From the NCBI RefSeq assembly GCF_002156705.1, contig NZ_CP019893.1, forward strand, positions 3,224,001 through 3,288,000: a DNA stretch of 64,000 nucleotides, given 5' to 3'. The position numbers were made by a program, and so were the translations under genes. Origin of the DNA: Natrarchaeobaculum aegyptiacum. Lineage in GTDB: Archaea; Halobacteriota; Halobacteria; Halobacteriales; Natrialbaceae. Under the pieces are notes generated by a model. The model had not been told where the DNA came from and ran no database searches. It saw only the letters and a list, made by a program, of their open reading frames with translations. How positions within the stretch are numbered: position 1 is the first letter of the stretch; each line of letters opens with the position of its first letter. Positions 43,531 to 51,127 of this stretch are shown here, piece by piece.

Positions 43531-43569
43531 TAAGGGTTTGCATGGTCTTTCGAAGACTGTACAATACAA
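43531..43569 (-). promoter_or_regulatory. sulfur/redox motif plus TATA box before the rhodanese-YeeE operon
   Basis: Complement: TTGTATTG, TACAGTCTTCGAAAGACCA, TGCAAAC, CCTTA. The spacer is about 10 bases longer than in the other sites and holds the palindrome GTCTT-TCG-AAGAC (plus-strand reading). Confidence 0.55.
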
Positions 43570-43700
43570 CCGATCCGCTTCGTTCACGTATGTGCGGAAA
43601 AGACTAGTTATAGAGCCCACAGAACGCGACTGTGAATCCCGTCGTATCGTGGCTGTTCACGAGGAGGGCAATAACCGGTACGTTTTTATAGTCGTGGTTA

Positions 43701-43723
43701 GTATTGTGGAATAGGTCCAATAC
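43701..43723 (+). promoter_or_regulatory. GTATTG...CAATAC inverted repeat before tusA
   Basis: GTATTG-N11-CAATAC ends 17 bases before the tusA ATG. It shares GTATTG with the regulon motif but lacks GCAAAAC. It may be an operator at or near the transcription start; a TATA-like TTTTTATA lies at 43683-43690. Confidence 0.5.
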
Positions 43724-43740
43724 AGACTCGAAGATCGACC

Positions 43741-43986
43741 ATGACTACAGAATACGACACCACCGAGACGCTCGACGTGAAAGGACTGTCCTGCCCAATG
43801 CCCGTCGTCAAAGCGAAGCAGGCGATCGACGACCTCGAGGCAGACGACGTACTGGAAGTCGTCGCGACCGACTCCGGCAGTATGAGTGACATTCAGGGGT
43901 GGGCCGACGGAACTGACGGCGTCGAGCTGCTCGAGCAGGTCGAGGGTGACGACACCTACACGCACTACGTGAAGAAGACCGATTGA
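43741..43986 (+). CDS. tusA: TusA-type sulfurtransferase
   Basis: An 81-aa SirA/TusA fold protein with the sulfur-carrying cysteine in LSCPMPVVKAKQAID (Cys18) after LDVKG. It carries persulfide sulfur between donors and acceptors. The strand VVATDSGSMSDIQGWADG matches the second conserved block. It is followed four bases later by a DsrE-like protein, the usual partner. Expected donors here are the rhodanese and YeeE proteins. Confidence 0.93.
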   Translation: MTTEYDTTETLDVKGLSCPMPVVKAKQAIDDLEADDVLEVVATDSGSMSDIQGWADGTDGVELLEQVEGDDTYTHYVKKTD

Positions 43987-43990
43987 GACG

Positions 43991-44581
43991 ATGAGTACCG
44001 ACAACCCACCGGCGTCGGCCGACGGACCCGACGGCGAGATCGACCCGGCCGAGGTGCAGGCGTTGCTCGAGCGCGTCGAGGAACTCGAACAATCTGTCGC
44101 AGATATCGACGAAGGCGACGGTAACAAGAAGATGACTATCGTCGCGACCAAGGGGACCCTCGATATGGCCTACCCGCCGTTGATCCTCGCGAGTACGGCC
44201 GCCGCGTTCGACTGGGACGTCGTCGTCTTCCACACCTTCTGGGGACTCGACATCCTCCACGAGGAGACCTCGAAGAACCTCAAGCTCAGCGCGGTCGGTA
44301 ACCCGAACATGCCGGTTCCCAACGCGGTCGCCGCGCTCCCCGGAATGGACGCGATGGCGACGAAGATGATGCGCAAGAAGATCGACGACAACGACACCGC
44401 CACGATCGAGGAGCTGATCGACCTCTCGCTCGACCTGGGCGTCGACCTGCAGGCCTGCCAGATGACGATCGAGCTGATGGACTACGACGAAGACGAGTTT
44501 TACGACGGCGTCACCACCGGCGTCGGCGCGGCCACGGCACTCCAGCACATGGCCGAGTCGGACGTCCAGCTTCTCATCTGA
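43991..44581 (+). CDS. DsrE/DsrF-like (DsrE2-type) sulfur-relay protein
   Basis: A 196-aa protein. Residues about 1-40 are a helical coil (EVQALLERVEELEQSVADID); the rest matches the DsrE2 group: TIVATKGTLDMAYPPLILA, DVVVFHTFWGL, and the conserved cysteine in LQACQMTIELM (Cys156). DsrE2 proteins relay persulfide with TusA and rhodanese and have sometimes been called peroxiredoxin family/DrsE. It is co-transcribed with tusA. Cytoplasmic with a possible membrane association. Confidence 0.9.
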   Translation: MSTDNPPASADGPDGEIDPAEVQALLERVEELEQSVADIDEGDGNKKMTIVATKGTLDMAYPPLILASTAAAFDWDVVVFHTFWGLDILHEETSKNLKLSAVGNPNMPVPNAVAALPGMDAMATKMMRKKIDDNDTATIEELIDLSLDLGVDLQACQMTIELMDYDEDEFYDGVTTGVGAATALQHMAESDVQLLI

Positions 44582-44613
44582 ACGCTCTCCAGACCCTGCA
44601 GGACACACGATCC

Positions 44614-44844
44614 ATGTATCGACACTCCCCTAGCTTTCGCGTCGTATCGGCCGTTGCGGATGCCGACGACGAGGATCTCGTCGACCTCGAGCCGCCCCTG
44701 TCCGAGGTCGTCGATCCGACGGCACTCGACCGGCTCTTCGAAGCCACTGCCACCAGTGACAGATCTGGCGAGGGGCGTGTCACGTTCCGGTACCGTGGCC
44801 ACGACGTGATCGTCCGATCGGACGGCGACGTCGAACTCGAGTAA
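44614..44844 (+). CDS. stand-alone HalOD1 output-domain protein
   Basis: A 76-aa protein matching the haloarchaeal HalOD1 domain: LSEVVDPTALDRLF, then RVTFRYRGHDVIVRSDGDVEL with the V-x-F-x-Y-x-G-x-x-V signature. HalOD1 domains usually follow receiver domains; solo forms are common and of unknown function. It follows the DsrE-like gene at 32 bases on the same strand and may be in the same transcript. Confidence 0.78.
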   Translation: MYRHSPSFRVVSAVADADDEDLVDLEPPLSEVVDPTALDRLFEATATSDRSGEGRVTFRYRGHDVIVRSDGDVELE

Positions 44845-44898
44845 TTCTGTTAGCTCCGGCTTTCGAGTGCCGTCGATCGCCGTACTGCATCGCTATTC

Positions 44899-44929
44899 TT
44901 TGTATTGGGAAATCTGCGAAATACTTTAC
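44899..44929 (+). promoter_or_regulatory. sulfur/redox motif plus TATA box before the CoA-disulfide-reductase-like gene
   Basis: TTTGTATTGGGAAATC, TGCGAAAT, ACTTTA, with ATACTTTAC centred about 28 bases before the ATG at 44954. GTATT and AATAC form an inverted repeat across it. Confidence 0.55.
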
Positions 44930-44953
44930 TTGCTGGTCGACGACCTCGACAGT

Positions 44954-46306
44954 ATGGACGACCCGTTCGTCATCGTTGGTGGTGACGCCGCCGGAATGAG
45001 TGCCGCGAGCAAGGCCAAACGCGAAAACCCGGATCTCGAGGTGATCGTCTTCGAACGGGGTGAATGGGTGTCGTACGCCGCCTGCGGGATGCCCTACTAC
45101 GTGAAGGGAACGGTCGACGACCTCGACGACCTCGTCGCCGTCACTCCCGAGGAGTTCCGCGAGGGGCGTGACGTCGATCTCAGAACGAACCACGAGGTCG
45201 TCGCCATCGATCCCGACACACAGACGGTCACCGTCGAGGCCGACGGCGAGCAGTTCGACCAGCCCTACGGTGCACTGTTGATCGGCACCGGTGCCCGCGC
45301 AATCCAGCCCCCCTTCGACGGACTCGACCTCGAGGGCGTGTTCACGCTCCGGAGCATGGACGAGGCCGACGCGATCGAAGACGACGTCTCCGCACACGAC
45401 CTCGAGACGGCCGCCATCGTCGGCGGCGGCTACGTGGGCGTCGAGATGGCGGAAGCGCTCACGGAACGGGGTATCGAGGTCTCGATCTACGAGATGCTTC
45501 CGCAGATCCTCCAGCCCTTCGGCGAGGAGACGGCGAGTGTCGTCGAGGATCACCTCGAGGACCAGGGCGTCTCGGTGCACCTCGAGACGGCCGTCGACGG
45601 TTTCGAGGGTGACGACCGCGTCGACGAGGTCCTGCTCGACGGTGGTGACCGGGCAGAACCGGCCGACCTCGTCGTCGTCGGCGTCGGCGTCGCCCCGAAC
45701 GTCTCCCTCGCCGAGGAGGCGGGGATCGAACTCGGCCCGACGGGTGCCATCGCGACCGACGAGTACGGCCGGACGAACTGCGACGACGTCTACGCCGCGG
45801 GTGACGCTGCGGAGGCGACGAACGTCGTCACTGGCGAGCCCGATCACGTTCCACTCGCGCTGACGGCCAACCGCGCGGGTCGGGCGATCGGTACCACGGT
45901 CGCCGGCGAGCCGACGCCGACTGGCGGGACGGCAGGGACGGCCATCGTGAAGGCCTTCGACCTCGGTGCCGCGCGAACGGGGATCATCGACGAAGAGCGC
46001 GCTCGCGATGCGGGGTTCGACCCCGTTTCGGTGACGATCGAAGCACCCACGCGCCCGCACTACTACCCCGGGGCGACGGAACTGACGATCACGCTCGTGG
46101 CCGACCGGGAAACCGAACGGGTCCTCGGCGCGAGCCTGGTCGGACGCGACGGCGCGAAACGCATCGACACGGTCGCCACCGCCGTCGACGCCGAACTGAC
46201 CGTCGGCGAACTGCTGAACCTCGACCTCGCGTACGCGCCACCGTTCAGCCCCGTCTGGGATCCGGTCCTGACTGCGGCGAAGGTACTTTCGGGAACACTC
46301 GAGTAG
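44954..46306 (+). CDS. FAD-dependent CoA-disulfide reductase / NADH oxidase-like protein
   Basis: A 450-aa flavoprotein. FVIVGGDAAGMSAASKAKR (FAD site), the single redox cysteine in SYAACGMPYY (Cys44), a NAD(P) site AAIVGGGYVGVEMAEAL, and the FAD block DDVYAAGDAAEATNVVTGE. A C-terminal dimer domain follows (PHYYPGATELTITLVAD). The one-cysteine arrangement is that of CoA-disulfide, CoA-persulfide and polysulfide reductases and NADH oxidases. Its promoter has the sulfur/redox motif, so a disulfide or persulfide substrate is favoured. It ends the sulfur cluster. Confidence 0.9.
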   Translation: MDDPFVIVGGDAAGMSAASKAKRENPDLEVIVFERGEWVSYAACGMPYYVKGTVDDLDDLVAVTPEEFREGRDVDLRTNHEVVAIDPDTQTVTVEADGEQFDQPYGALLIGTGARAIQPPFDGLDLEGVFTLRSMDEADAIEDDVSAHDLETAAIVGGGYVGVEMAEALTERGIEVSIYEMLPQILQPFGEETASVVEDHLEDQGVSVHLETAVDGFEGDDRVDEVLLDGGDRAEPADLVVVGVGVAPNVSLAEEAGIELGPTGAIATDEYGRTNCDDVYAAGDAAEATNVVTGEPDHVPLALTANRAGRAIGTTVAGEPTPTGGTAGTAIVKAFDLGAARTGIIDEERARDAGFDPVSVTIEAPTRPHYYPGATELTITLVADRETERVLGASLVGRDGAKRIDTVATAVDAELTVGELLNLDLAYAPPFSPVWDPVLTAAKVLSGTLE

Positions 46307-46405
46307 TTACCACGACGATCAATCCGTCACGACCGACGATGGTCAACGCGATCCATTCGGCGGGCGAACCAATGCCCCTTTGCTGATCGAGTCGAAGTGA
46401 GACAC

Positions 46406-47218
46406 ATGGAGAGGCGATCGGTCCTACAGGCGGTGGGTGCAGGCGGCGCGATGGCGCTGGCAGGCTGTCTCGACGGCGTCCTCGAGAGCGGTGCCGAAGG
46501 AGCCGTGCTCGGCCCGCCCGAGACCGACCTCAGTCAGTCCTCACACCCAACCTATGGCGACGAAATCCCGTCGTTTAGCGTCCCTGATGCGTTCACGGGT
46601 GAAGTCGTGACCGACGAGCAGTTCCACGGGGAGCGGGCGATGCTCATGACGTTCTTCTTTACGTCCTGTCCGGACGGCCTCTGTCCGGTTTTGCTGCAGA
46701 TGCTCAACATGGCGTCGGAGGACGCAACACGCGAGGGATACGACGACGACGTCGCGTTCGTCGGCATCACGTTCGACCCGGAGTACGACACCACCGAGCG
46801 ACTGCAGGAGGAAGTCGACAGCATCGGGATCGATCCGAGCGCAGAGAACTGGCACATCCTCCGTCCCGAGGACAACGACGAAGCATACGACGTCGTCGCT
46901 GGAGACTTCGGGACGCCGGTCCACCTCGAGCACGACGATCACGAAGAACACGACGATGGTCACGGTGATGGTGCCGAAAGCCACGACGATCACGATGGAC
47001 ACGACGACAACGACCACGGGGAACACGAAACCGATCGTGACGACCACGAGAACCACGACGACGCGCAAGTCGAAACAGCAGAGCCAACCGACGGGACCCA
47101 CGTCTACATCATCCTCCTCGTGAACGAAAACGGGATCGTCGAACGGTCCTACCCCGGTGCAACGAACTACTCTGCCGAAGAAATCATCGACGACCTTCGA
47201 ACCGTGGTGGAGGGGTAA
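46406..47218 (+). CDS. SCO1/SenC-type copper chaperone lipoprotein with His-rich insertion
   Basis: A 270-aa protein of the SCO family. A short Tat/lipoprotein signal (ERRSVLQAVGAGGAMALAGC) is followed by a thioredoxin-like domain with SCPDGLCPVLLQ (Cys88, Cys93) and His232 in THVYIILL, the copper ligand. The cysteines are spaced C-x4-C, where most SCO proteins have C-x3-C. Residues about 172-220 are an insertion of alternating His, Asp and Glu. SCO delivers copper to CuA of cytochrome oxidase; the ba3 operon is at 22.5 kb. Followed by tlpA-like and ccdA genes. Confidence 0.86.
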   Translation: MERRSVLQAVGAGGAMALAGCLDGVLESGAEGAVLGPPETDLSQSSHPTYGDEIPSFSVPDAFTGEVVTDEQFHGERAMLMTFFFTSCPDGLCPVLLQMLNMASEDATREGYDDDVAFVGITFDPEYDTTERLQEEVDSIGIDPSAENWHILRPEDNDEAYDVVAGDFGTPVHLEHDDHEEHDDGHGDGAESHDDHDGHDDNDHGEHETDRDDHENHDDAQVETAEPTDGTHVYIILLVNENGIVERSYPGATNYSAEEIIDDLRTVVEG

Positions 47219-47220
47219 CG

Positions 47221-47775
47221 ATGCGTCGACGGGAACTCATCGCCGGAGCGGTCGGGGGTGGCCTCCTCCTCGGGGGTGGTGCCGTTGCACTCGGTGGACT
47301 CCCCTCGGTCGGCGACGACGAGTCGTCCGAGCCTACCGAACCGATCGAGGTCCGCACCCTCGAGGCTCGCGGCAGCGAGGCCGGGACGATGACGGTTCCT
47401 GACGACGACCGGCTCACTGCGGTGACGTTCTTCGCGACGACCTGCTCGAGCTGTGCCGAGAAGATGCCCCACCTCGCCGAGGCAGCCGCGGGCCTCGAGG
47501 GCGAACCGATCCAGTTCGTCTCGGTGACGACCGAACCGGTCGGAAACACCGTCCCCGAATCCGAGGTCGTCGAGTGGTTCGAGAGTCACGACGGTGACTG
47601 GCTGCTCGCTCACGACGACGGCTCCCGGCTGACGGTGGCCTACGACGGCGTCCCATATCCGAAAACCGCCGTCGTCGACACCGACGGCACGACGCTGTGG
47701 GAACACGTCGGGACGGCCTCCACCGAGGAACTCCTCGAGGGGTTCGAGAGCGCGCTGGCGGACGCGGACCTGTAA
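47221..47775 (+). CDS. TlpA/ResA-like thioredoxin-fold protein
   Basis: A 184-aa protein with an N-terminal hydrophobic anchor (RRRELIAGAVGGGLLLGGGAVALGGL) that reads like a Tat or membrane anchor, and an extracytoplasmic thioredoxin fold. The active site is TTCSSCAEKM (Cys75, Cys78), and the cis-proline segment is GVPYPKTAVVD. TlpA-like proteins reduce cysteines in apocytochromes or SCO/CuA. It follows the SCO gene by two bases and leads into ccdA, so it probably receives electrons from CcdA. Confidence 0.88.
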   Translation: MRRRELIAGAVGGGLLLGGGAVALGGLPSVGDDESSEPTEPIEVRTLEARGSEAGTMTVPDDDRLTAVTFFATTCSSCAEKMPHLAEAAAGLEGEPIQFVSVTTEPVGNTVPESEVVEWFESHDGDWLLAHDDGSRLTVAYDGVPYPKTAVVDTDGTTLWEHVGTASTEELLEGFESALADADL

Positions 47776-47777
47776 CC

Positions 47778-48527
47778 ATGTTCGGTCCCGAGGTCCTCAC
47801 CGCCGTCTCGTTCGCGCTCGTCGCCGGCGTGGCGACGTTCTTCTCGCCGTGTGCCTATGCACTGTTGCCCGGCTACGTCGGCTTCTACGCCACCCAGACC
47901 GAGGAACCGACCCTTCGTGGGACGGTCGTCCGCGGCGGGATCGCTGCCACTGGGATCGTCCTCACCCTCGCTGTGCTCCTCGGAGTCGCGTTCTGGCTGG
48001 GTCAACAGGCCGTCGAAGGGCTGTTGATCGTCGAGCCACTCGTCGGCGTCGCACTCGTCGCCTTCGGCGTGATCGTCCTCGCCGGCAAGGCACCCTCACT
48101 GTCGGTCACGTTGCCACAGCGGCGCTCGAGCGTCCTCGGCTTCGGGATCTTCGGCGCAGGGTACGCCGTCGCGGCTGCCGGCTGCGTCGCACCGATCTTC
48201 CTGACGGTCGTCGTCCAGTCGCTCGCGTTCCCGCCCACCGAAGGGGCGATCATCCTCGGCACGTACGTCGCATCGATCGCCCTGTTGATGCTCGCACTCA
48301 CCGTCGCGACCGGCATGGGACTGCTCGCGGGAGCCGGTCGACTGGCCGCCTACAGCCACCGACTCGAGCAACTCGCCGGCGCAGTCATGATCGTCGCCGG
48401 TCTGGGACAGCTCTACGTCGCTTACGTCAACCCCGATCCTGACCCTGCGTCACTCCTCGACGGCGGAACCGAGACGGCGACTCTGGTTCTCGACGTTGCT
48501 CTCACCGTGACCGCCACACTGGGCTAG
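47778..48527 (+). CDS. ccdA: CcdA/DsbD-type transmembrane thiol electron carrier
   Basis: A 249-aa membrane protein with about six helices. Cys25 lies in FFSPCAYALLPGY and Cys136 in AAAGCVAPIFL, the two transmembrane cysteines that carry electrons from cytoplasmic thioredoxin outward. The ATG at 47778 follows the tlpA-like stop by two bases and gives a normal N-terminus. The operon SCO-TlpA-CcdA therefore supplies copper and thiol reduction for oxidase or cytochrome maturation outside the cell. Confidence 0.92.
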   Translation: MFGPEVLTAVSFALVAGVATFFSPCAYALLPGYVGFYATQTEEPTLRGTVVRGGIAATGIVLTLAVLLGVAFWLGQQAVEGLLIVEPLVGVALVAFGVIVLAGKAPSLSVTLPQRRSSVLGFGIFGAGYAVAAAGCVAPIFLTVVVQSLAFPPTEGAIILGTYVASIALLMLALTVATGMGLLAGAGRLAAYSHRLEQLAGAVMIVAGLGQLYVAYVNPDPDPASLLDGGTETATLVLDVALTVTATLG

Positions 48528-48545
48528 TTCCGTCGTGTGGTCGTG

Positions 48546-49907
48546 TCAGGCTTTCGCCTCGAGGTCGCGGCGCAACTCCTCGGTTGCCCGCTCGAGGCCG
48601 TCGCTGATCTCGACTGCGTACGGTTCGGGATCGTCGATCCGGCGATGGGGTGCAGGGAGGTTTGATCGCCGTTCGTTCGCCCGGTCGCGACTCGTCTCGA
48701 GGCTCGGGAGGTCGGCGACTCGTTCGCCGTCTTCGATCACGGGCTCGAGCAGGTTCTCGCCGGGGAGCGACTCCACCCTGAGACCGATCACGTCGCCGAC
48801 GTACTGGCCGTTCTCTTCGATTCGATGGACTCGTTTTGCGTGCGGGTAGGTCACCTTGCCCGTCGAGAGCTTCATGGTGGGGTGCATCTCGCCGTCGCGT
48901 TCGACTGCGACGAGTTTGTAGACGCCCTCGACCTTCGGGGCGTCCGTGCTCGTGACCAGCGCCGTCCCCGGACCGAAGCCGGTTGCGACGCCGTCGCGGT
49001 CGAAAAAATCCCGGATGGCATACTCGTCGATTCCGGAGGAAATGTACTGGTCGAGCTCACAGACCTCGTCGACGGCCTTCGAGAGGGCAGGCAGATCCCC
49101 CGAGTCGAGTCGAACGCCGCGAATCTCGAGACCCATCTCGTCGGCGACGTCGGCGGCGAGTTCGGCGCCGGCGACCGTGTCGTAGGTGTCGATCAGCAAA
49201 ATGGTCTCCTCGCCGTGTTCGGCGAGATAGGTCTCGAATGCCGCCCGCTCTGTGGCGAAACTCTGGACCCACGAGTGAGCCATCGTGCCGAAGACGGGGA
49301 CGTCGAACAGTTCGCCGGCAGCGACGTTCGACGTGCCGTCGAAACCGCCGACGTACGCCGCTCGAGCCGCCTTGATCCCCGCGTCTGTCCCGTGCGAGCG
49401 TCGCGAGCCGAAGTCGACGAGCGACTGCCCGTCGCCCTGGCGGTCGATCACGTCGCGCATCCGCCCGGCCTTCGTCGCCACGAGCGTCTGGTAGCCGAGC
49501 TGGTTGATCACGATCGTCTCGAGCAACTGCCCCTGCAGGATCGGCGCGGTCACCTCGAGCATCGGCTCGTTCCCGAAGACCGGCGTCCCCTCCGGGAGTG
49601 CCCAGACGTCGCCGGTGAACTCGAGGTCGCTAAGGTGTTCGAGGAATCTCTCCCCGAAGCCCAGTTCGGAGAGGTAGTCGATCGCCCGCGGACCGAACGA
49701 GAGCTGTTCGATGGCGTGAACGGCCTGCTCGAGGCCAGCGGTGAGCATGTAGCCCCGTTTCGTCGGCAACTCCCGGAAGAAGAGACTGAACGTCGCTCGC
49801 GGGTTGTGCTCCTGGTTGTAGTAGGCCTGCATCATCCGCAACTCGTACAGGTCGGTAAACAGCGGCGCGGTCTCTGGGGAGAGGTACCCCGCGGTCGGCT
49901 GGGTCAT
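48546..49907 (-). CDS. pncB: nicotinate phosphoribosyltransferase
   Basis: A 453-aa enzyme converting nicotinate, PRPP and ATP to nicotinate mononucleotide (NAD salvage). Family marks: FTDLYELRMMQAYYNQ at the N-terminus, FSLFFRELPTKRGYMLTAGLEQAV, SLVDFGSRRSHGTDAG, MAHSWVQSF, LLIDTYDTVAGAE, and RLDSGDL. The ATG at 49907 is chosen; an upstream in-frame start lies over a dispersed repeat and has no similarity. It converges on ccdA. No other NAD genes are adjacent. Confidence 0.93.
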   Translation of the reverse strand: MTQPTAGYLSPETAPLFTDLYELRMMQAYYNQEHNPRATFSLFFRELPTKRGYMLTAGLEQAVHAIEQLSFGPRAIDYLSELGFGERFLEHLSDLEFTGDVWALPEGTPVFGNEPMLEVTAPILQGQLLETIVINQLGYQTLVATKAGRMRDVIDRQGDGQSLVDFGSRRSHGTDAGIKAARAAYVGGFDGTSNVAAGELFDVPVFGTMAHSWVQSFATERAAFETYLAEHGEETILLIDTYDTVAGAELAADVADEMGLEIRGVRLDSGDLPALSKAVDEVCELDQYISSGIDEYAIRDFFDRDGVATGFGPGTALVTSTDAPKVEGVYKLVAVERDGEMHPTMKLSTGKVTYPHAKRVHRIEENGQYVGDVIGLRVESLPGENLLEPVIEDGERVADLPSLETSRDRANERRSNLPAPHRRIDDPEPYAVEISDGLERATEELRRDLEAKA

Positions 49908-49997
49908 TGCGTGGCATGTGTTCGCACTCGAGACGCATAAACCGACCCGGGGTGGGGGCCGCCCGCGACCGATGCCACGGAAACGGGGCCTGCTGTG

Positions 49998-50034
49998 GTA
50001 GCCACTGAGCGTCAGTGCACACCCGATCGCCCGA
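49998..50034 (+). repeat. dispersed palindromic repeat, copy 2
   Basis: GTAGCCACTGAGCGTCAGTG and the next 17 bases match the copy at 22332 with only a few mismatches over 37 bases. The core CACTGA-GCG-TCAGTG is a perfect 6-base-arm palindrome. It lies about 90 bases upstream of pncB and past the MoxR stop. Confidence 0.55.
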
Positions 50035-50085
50035 CAGCTGTGCGATCGGTGTGTAAACCGTTTCAACTGGTACGATATCCGACAC

Positions 50086-51042
50086 TCACTCGACAGTCGG
50101 GACGGGGACCGACTCGAGGACGTCGTCGACGATACGGCCCGGCTGGACGCCGGTCACGGTCGCGTCTGGCGTCAGCACCAGCCGGTGGGCCAGGACGGGC
50201 TGACAGACGTGCGCGACGTCGTCCGGCGTCACGTACGACCGACCGACGATAGCGCTGTAGGCTCGTGCAGCCTCGAGCAGCCGCTGAGTGCCACGCGGCG
50301 AGACGCCGACCTCGACGTGGCCTGCAGGCCGGGTCGCCCGTGCGATGGCGACCACGTAATCGACGACGTCCTCGTCGACGTGGACGGCCTCTGGGACCTG
50401 CCTGAGGTCGGTCACCCGATCCGGCTCGAGAACGGTCTCGACCGACGGCGTCGCCGCCTCGCGGGCCACGCGACGCTCGAGCAGTTCGACCTCGCCATCC
50501 TCGTCCGGGTACCCCATCGACGTCTTGACGAGGAACCGGTCGAGTTGTGCCTCCGGGAGCGGGAACGTCCCTTCCTGCTCGACCGGGTTCTGCGTCGCGA
50601 TCACGAAGAACGGCTCGGGAAGCGCGTGCGTCTCGCCATCGACGGTCACTTGCCCCTCCTCCATCGCTTCGAGCAGTGCTGCCTGCGTCTTGGGTGGCGC
50701 GCGGTTGATCTCGTCGGCGAGCACGACGTTGGCGAACAGCGGTCCCGGCGTGAACTCGAAGGTCCGGTCGCGCTCGTCGAACACGTACGTCCCCGTCACG
50801 TCGGCTGGCAACAGGTCGGGAGTGAACTGGATCCGGGAAAACGAGAGCCCGAGTACGTCCGCGACGCTCTGGGCAGTCAGGGTCTTTCCGGTCCCGGGAA
50901 CGTCCTCGAGGAGGACGTGTCCGCGACCGACGATGCCGACGAGGACCGTCTCGAGGAACGACCGATCACAGACGACTGCCTCGCCGATCGTCGCACAGAT
51001 CTCCTCGGCCACCTCGCTGGCTTCCTCGACGTCCATGCCCAT
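50086..51042 (-). CDS. MoxR-type AAA+ ATPase
   Basis: A 318-aa MoxR ATPase. The Walker A is EDVPGTGKTLTAQS, the Walker B VVLADEINRAPPKTQAALLEAM, sensor 1 ATQNPVEQEGTFPLPEAQLDRF, and the lid SPRGTQRLLEAAR. MoxR proteins act as chaperones and usually sit beside DUF58 and von Willebrand domain genes; none is present within 2 kb on either side here. The start could be the ATG at 51042 or at 51036. Partners must be elsewhere in the genome. Confidence 0.9.
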   Translation of the reverse strand: MGMDVEEASEVAEEICATIGEAVVCDRSFLETVLVGIVGRGHVLLEDVPGTGKTLTAQSVADVLGLSFSRIQFTPDLLPADVTGTYVFDERDRTFEFTPGPLFANVVLADEINRAPPKTQAALLEAMEEGQVTVDGETHALPEPFFVIATQNPVEQEGTFPLPEAQLDRFLVKTSMGYPDEDGEVELLERRVAREAATPSVETVLEPDRVTDLRQVPEAVHVDEDVVDYVVAIARATRPAGHVEVGVSPRGTQRLLEAARAYSAIVGRSYVTPDDVAHVCQPVLAHRLVLTPDATVTGVQPGRIVDDVLESVPVPTVE

Positions 51043-51127
51043 GGCCACGCAGGTCGGGTAAATCAGTCTTGCCGACGGCATCCGTGCGAGGGAGTGCCGA
51101 TATTCCGGGACGCACTGCCGAGCGGAT

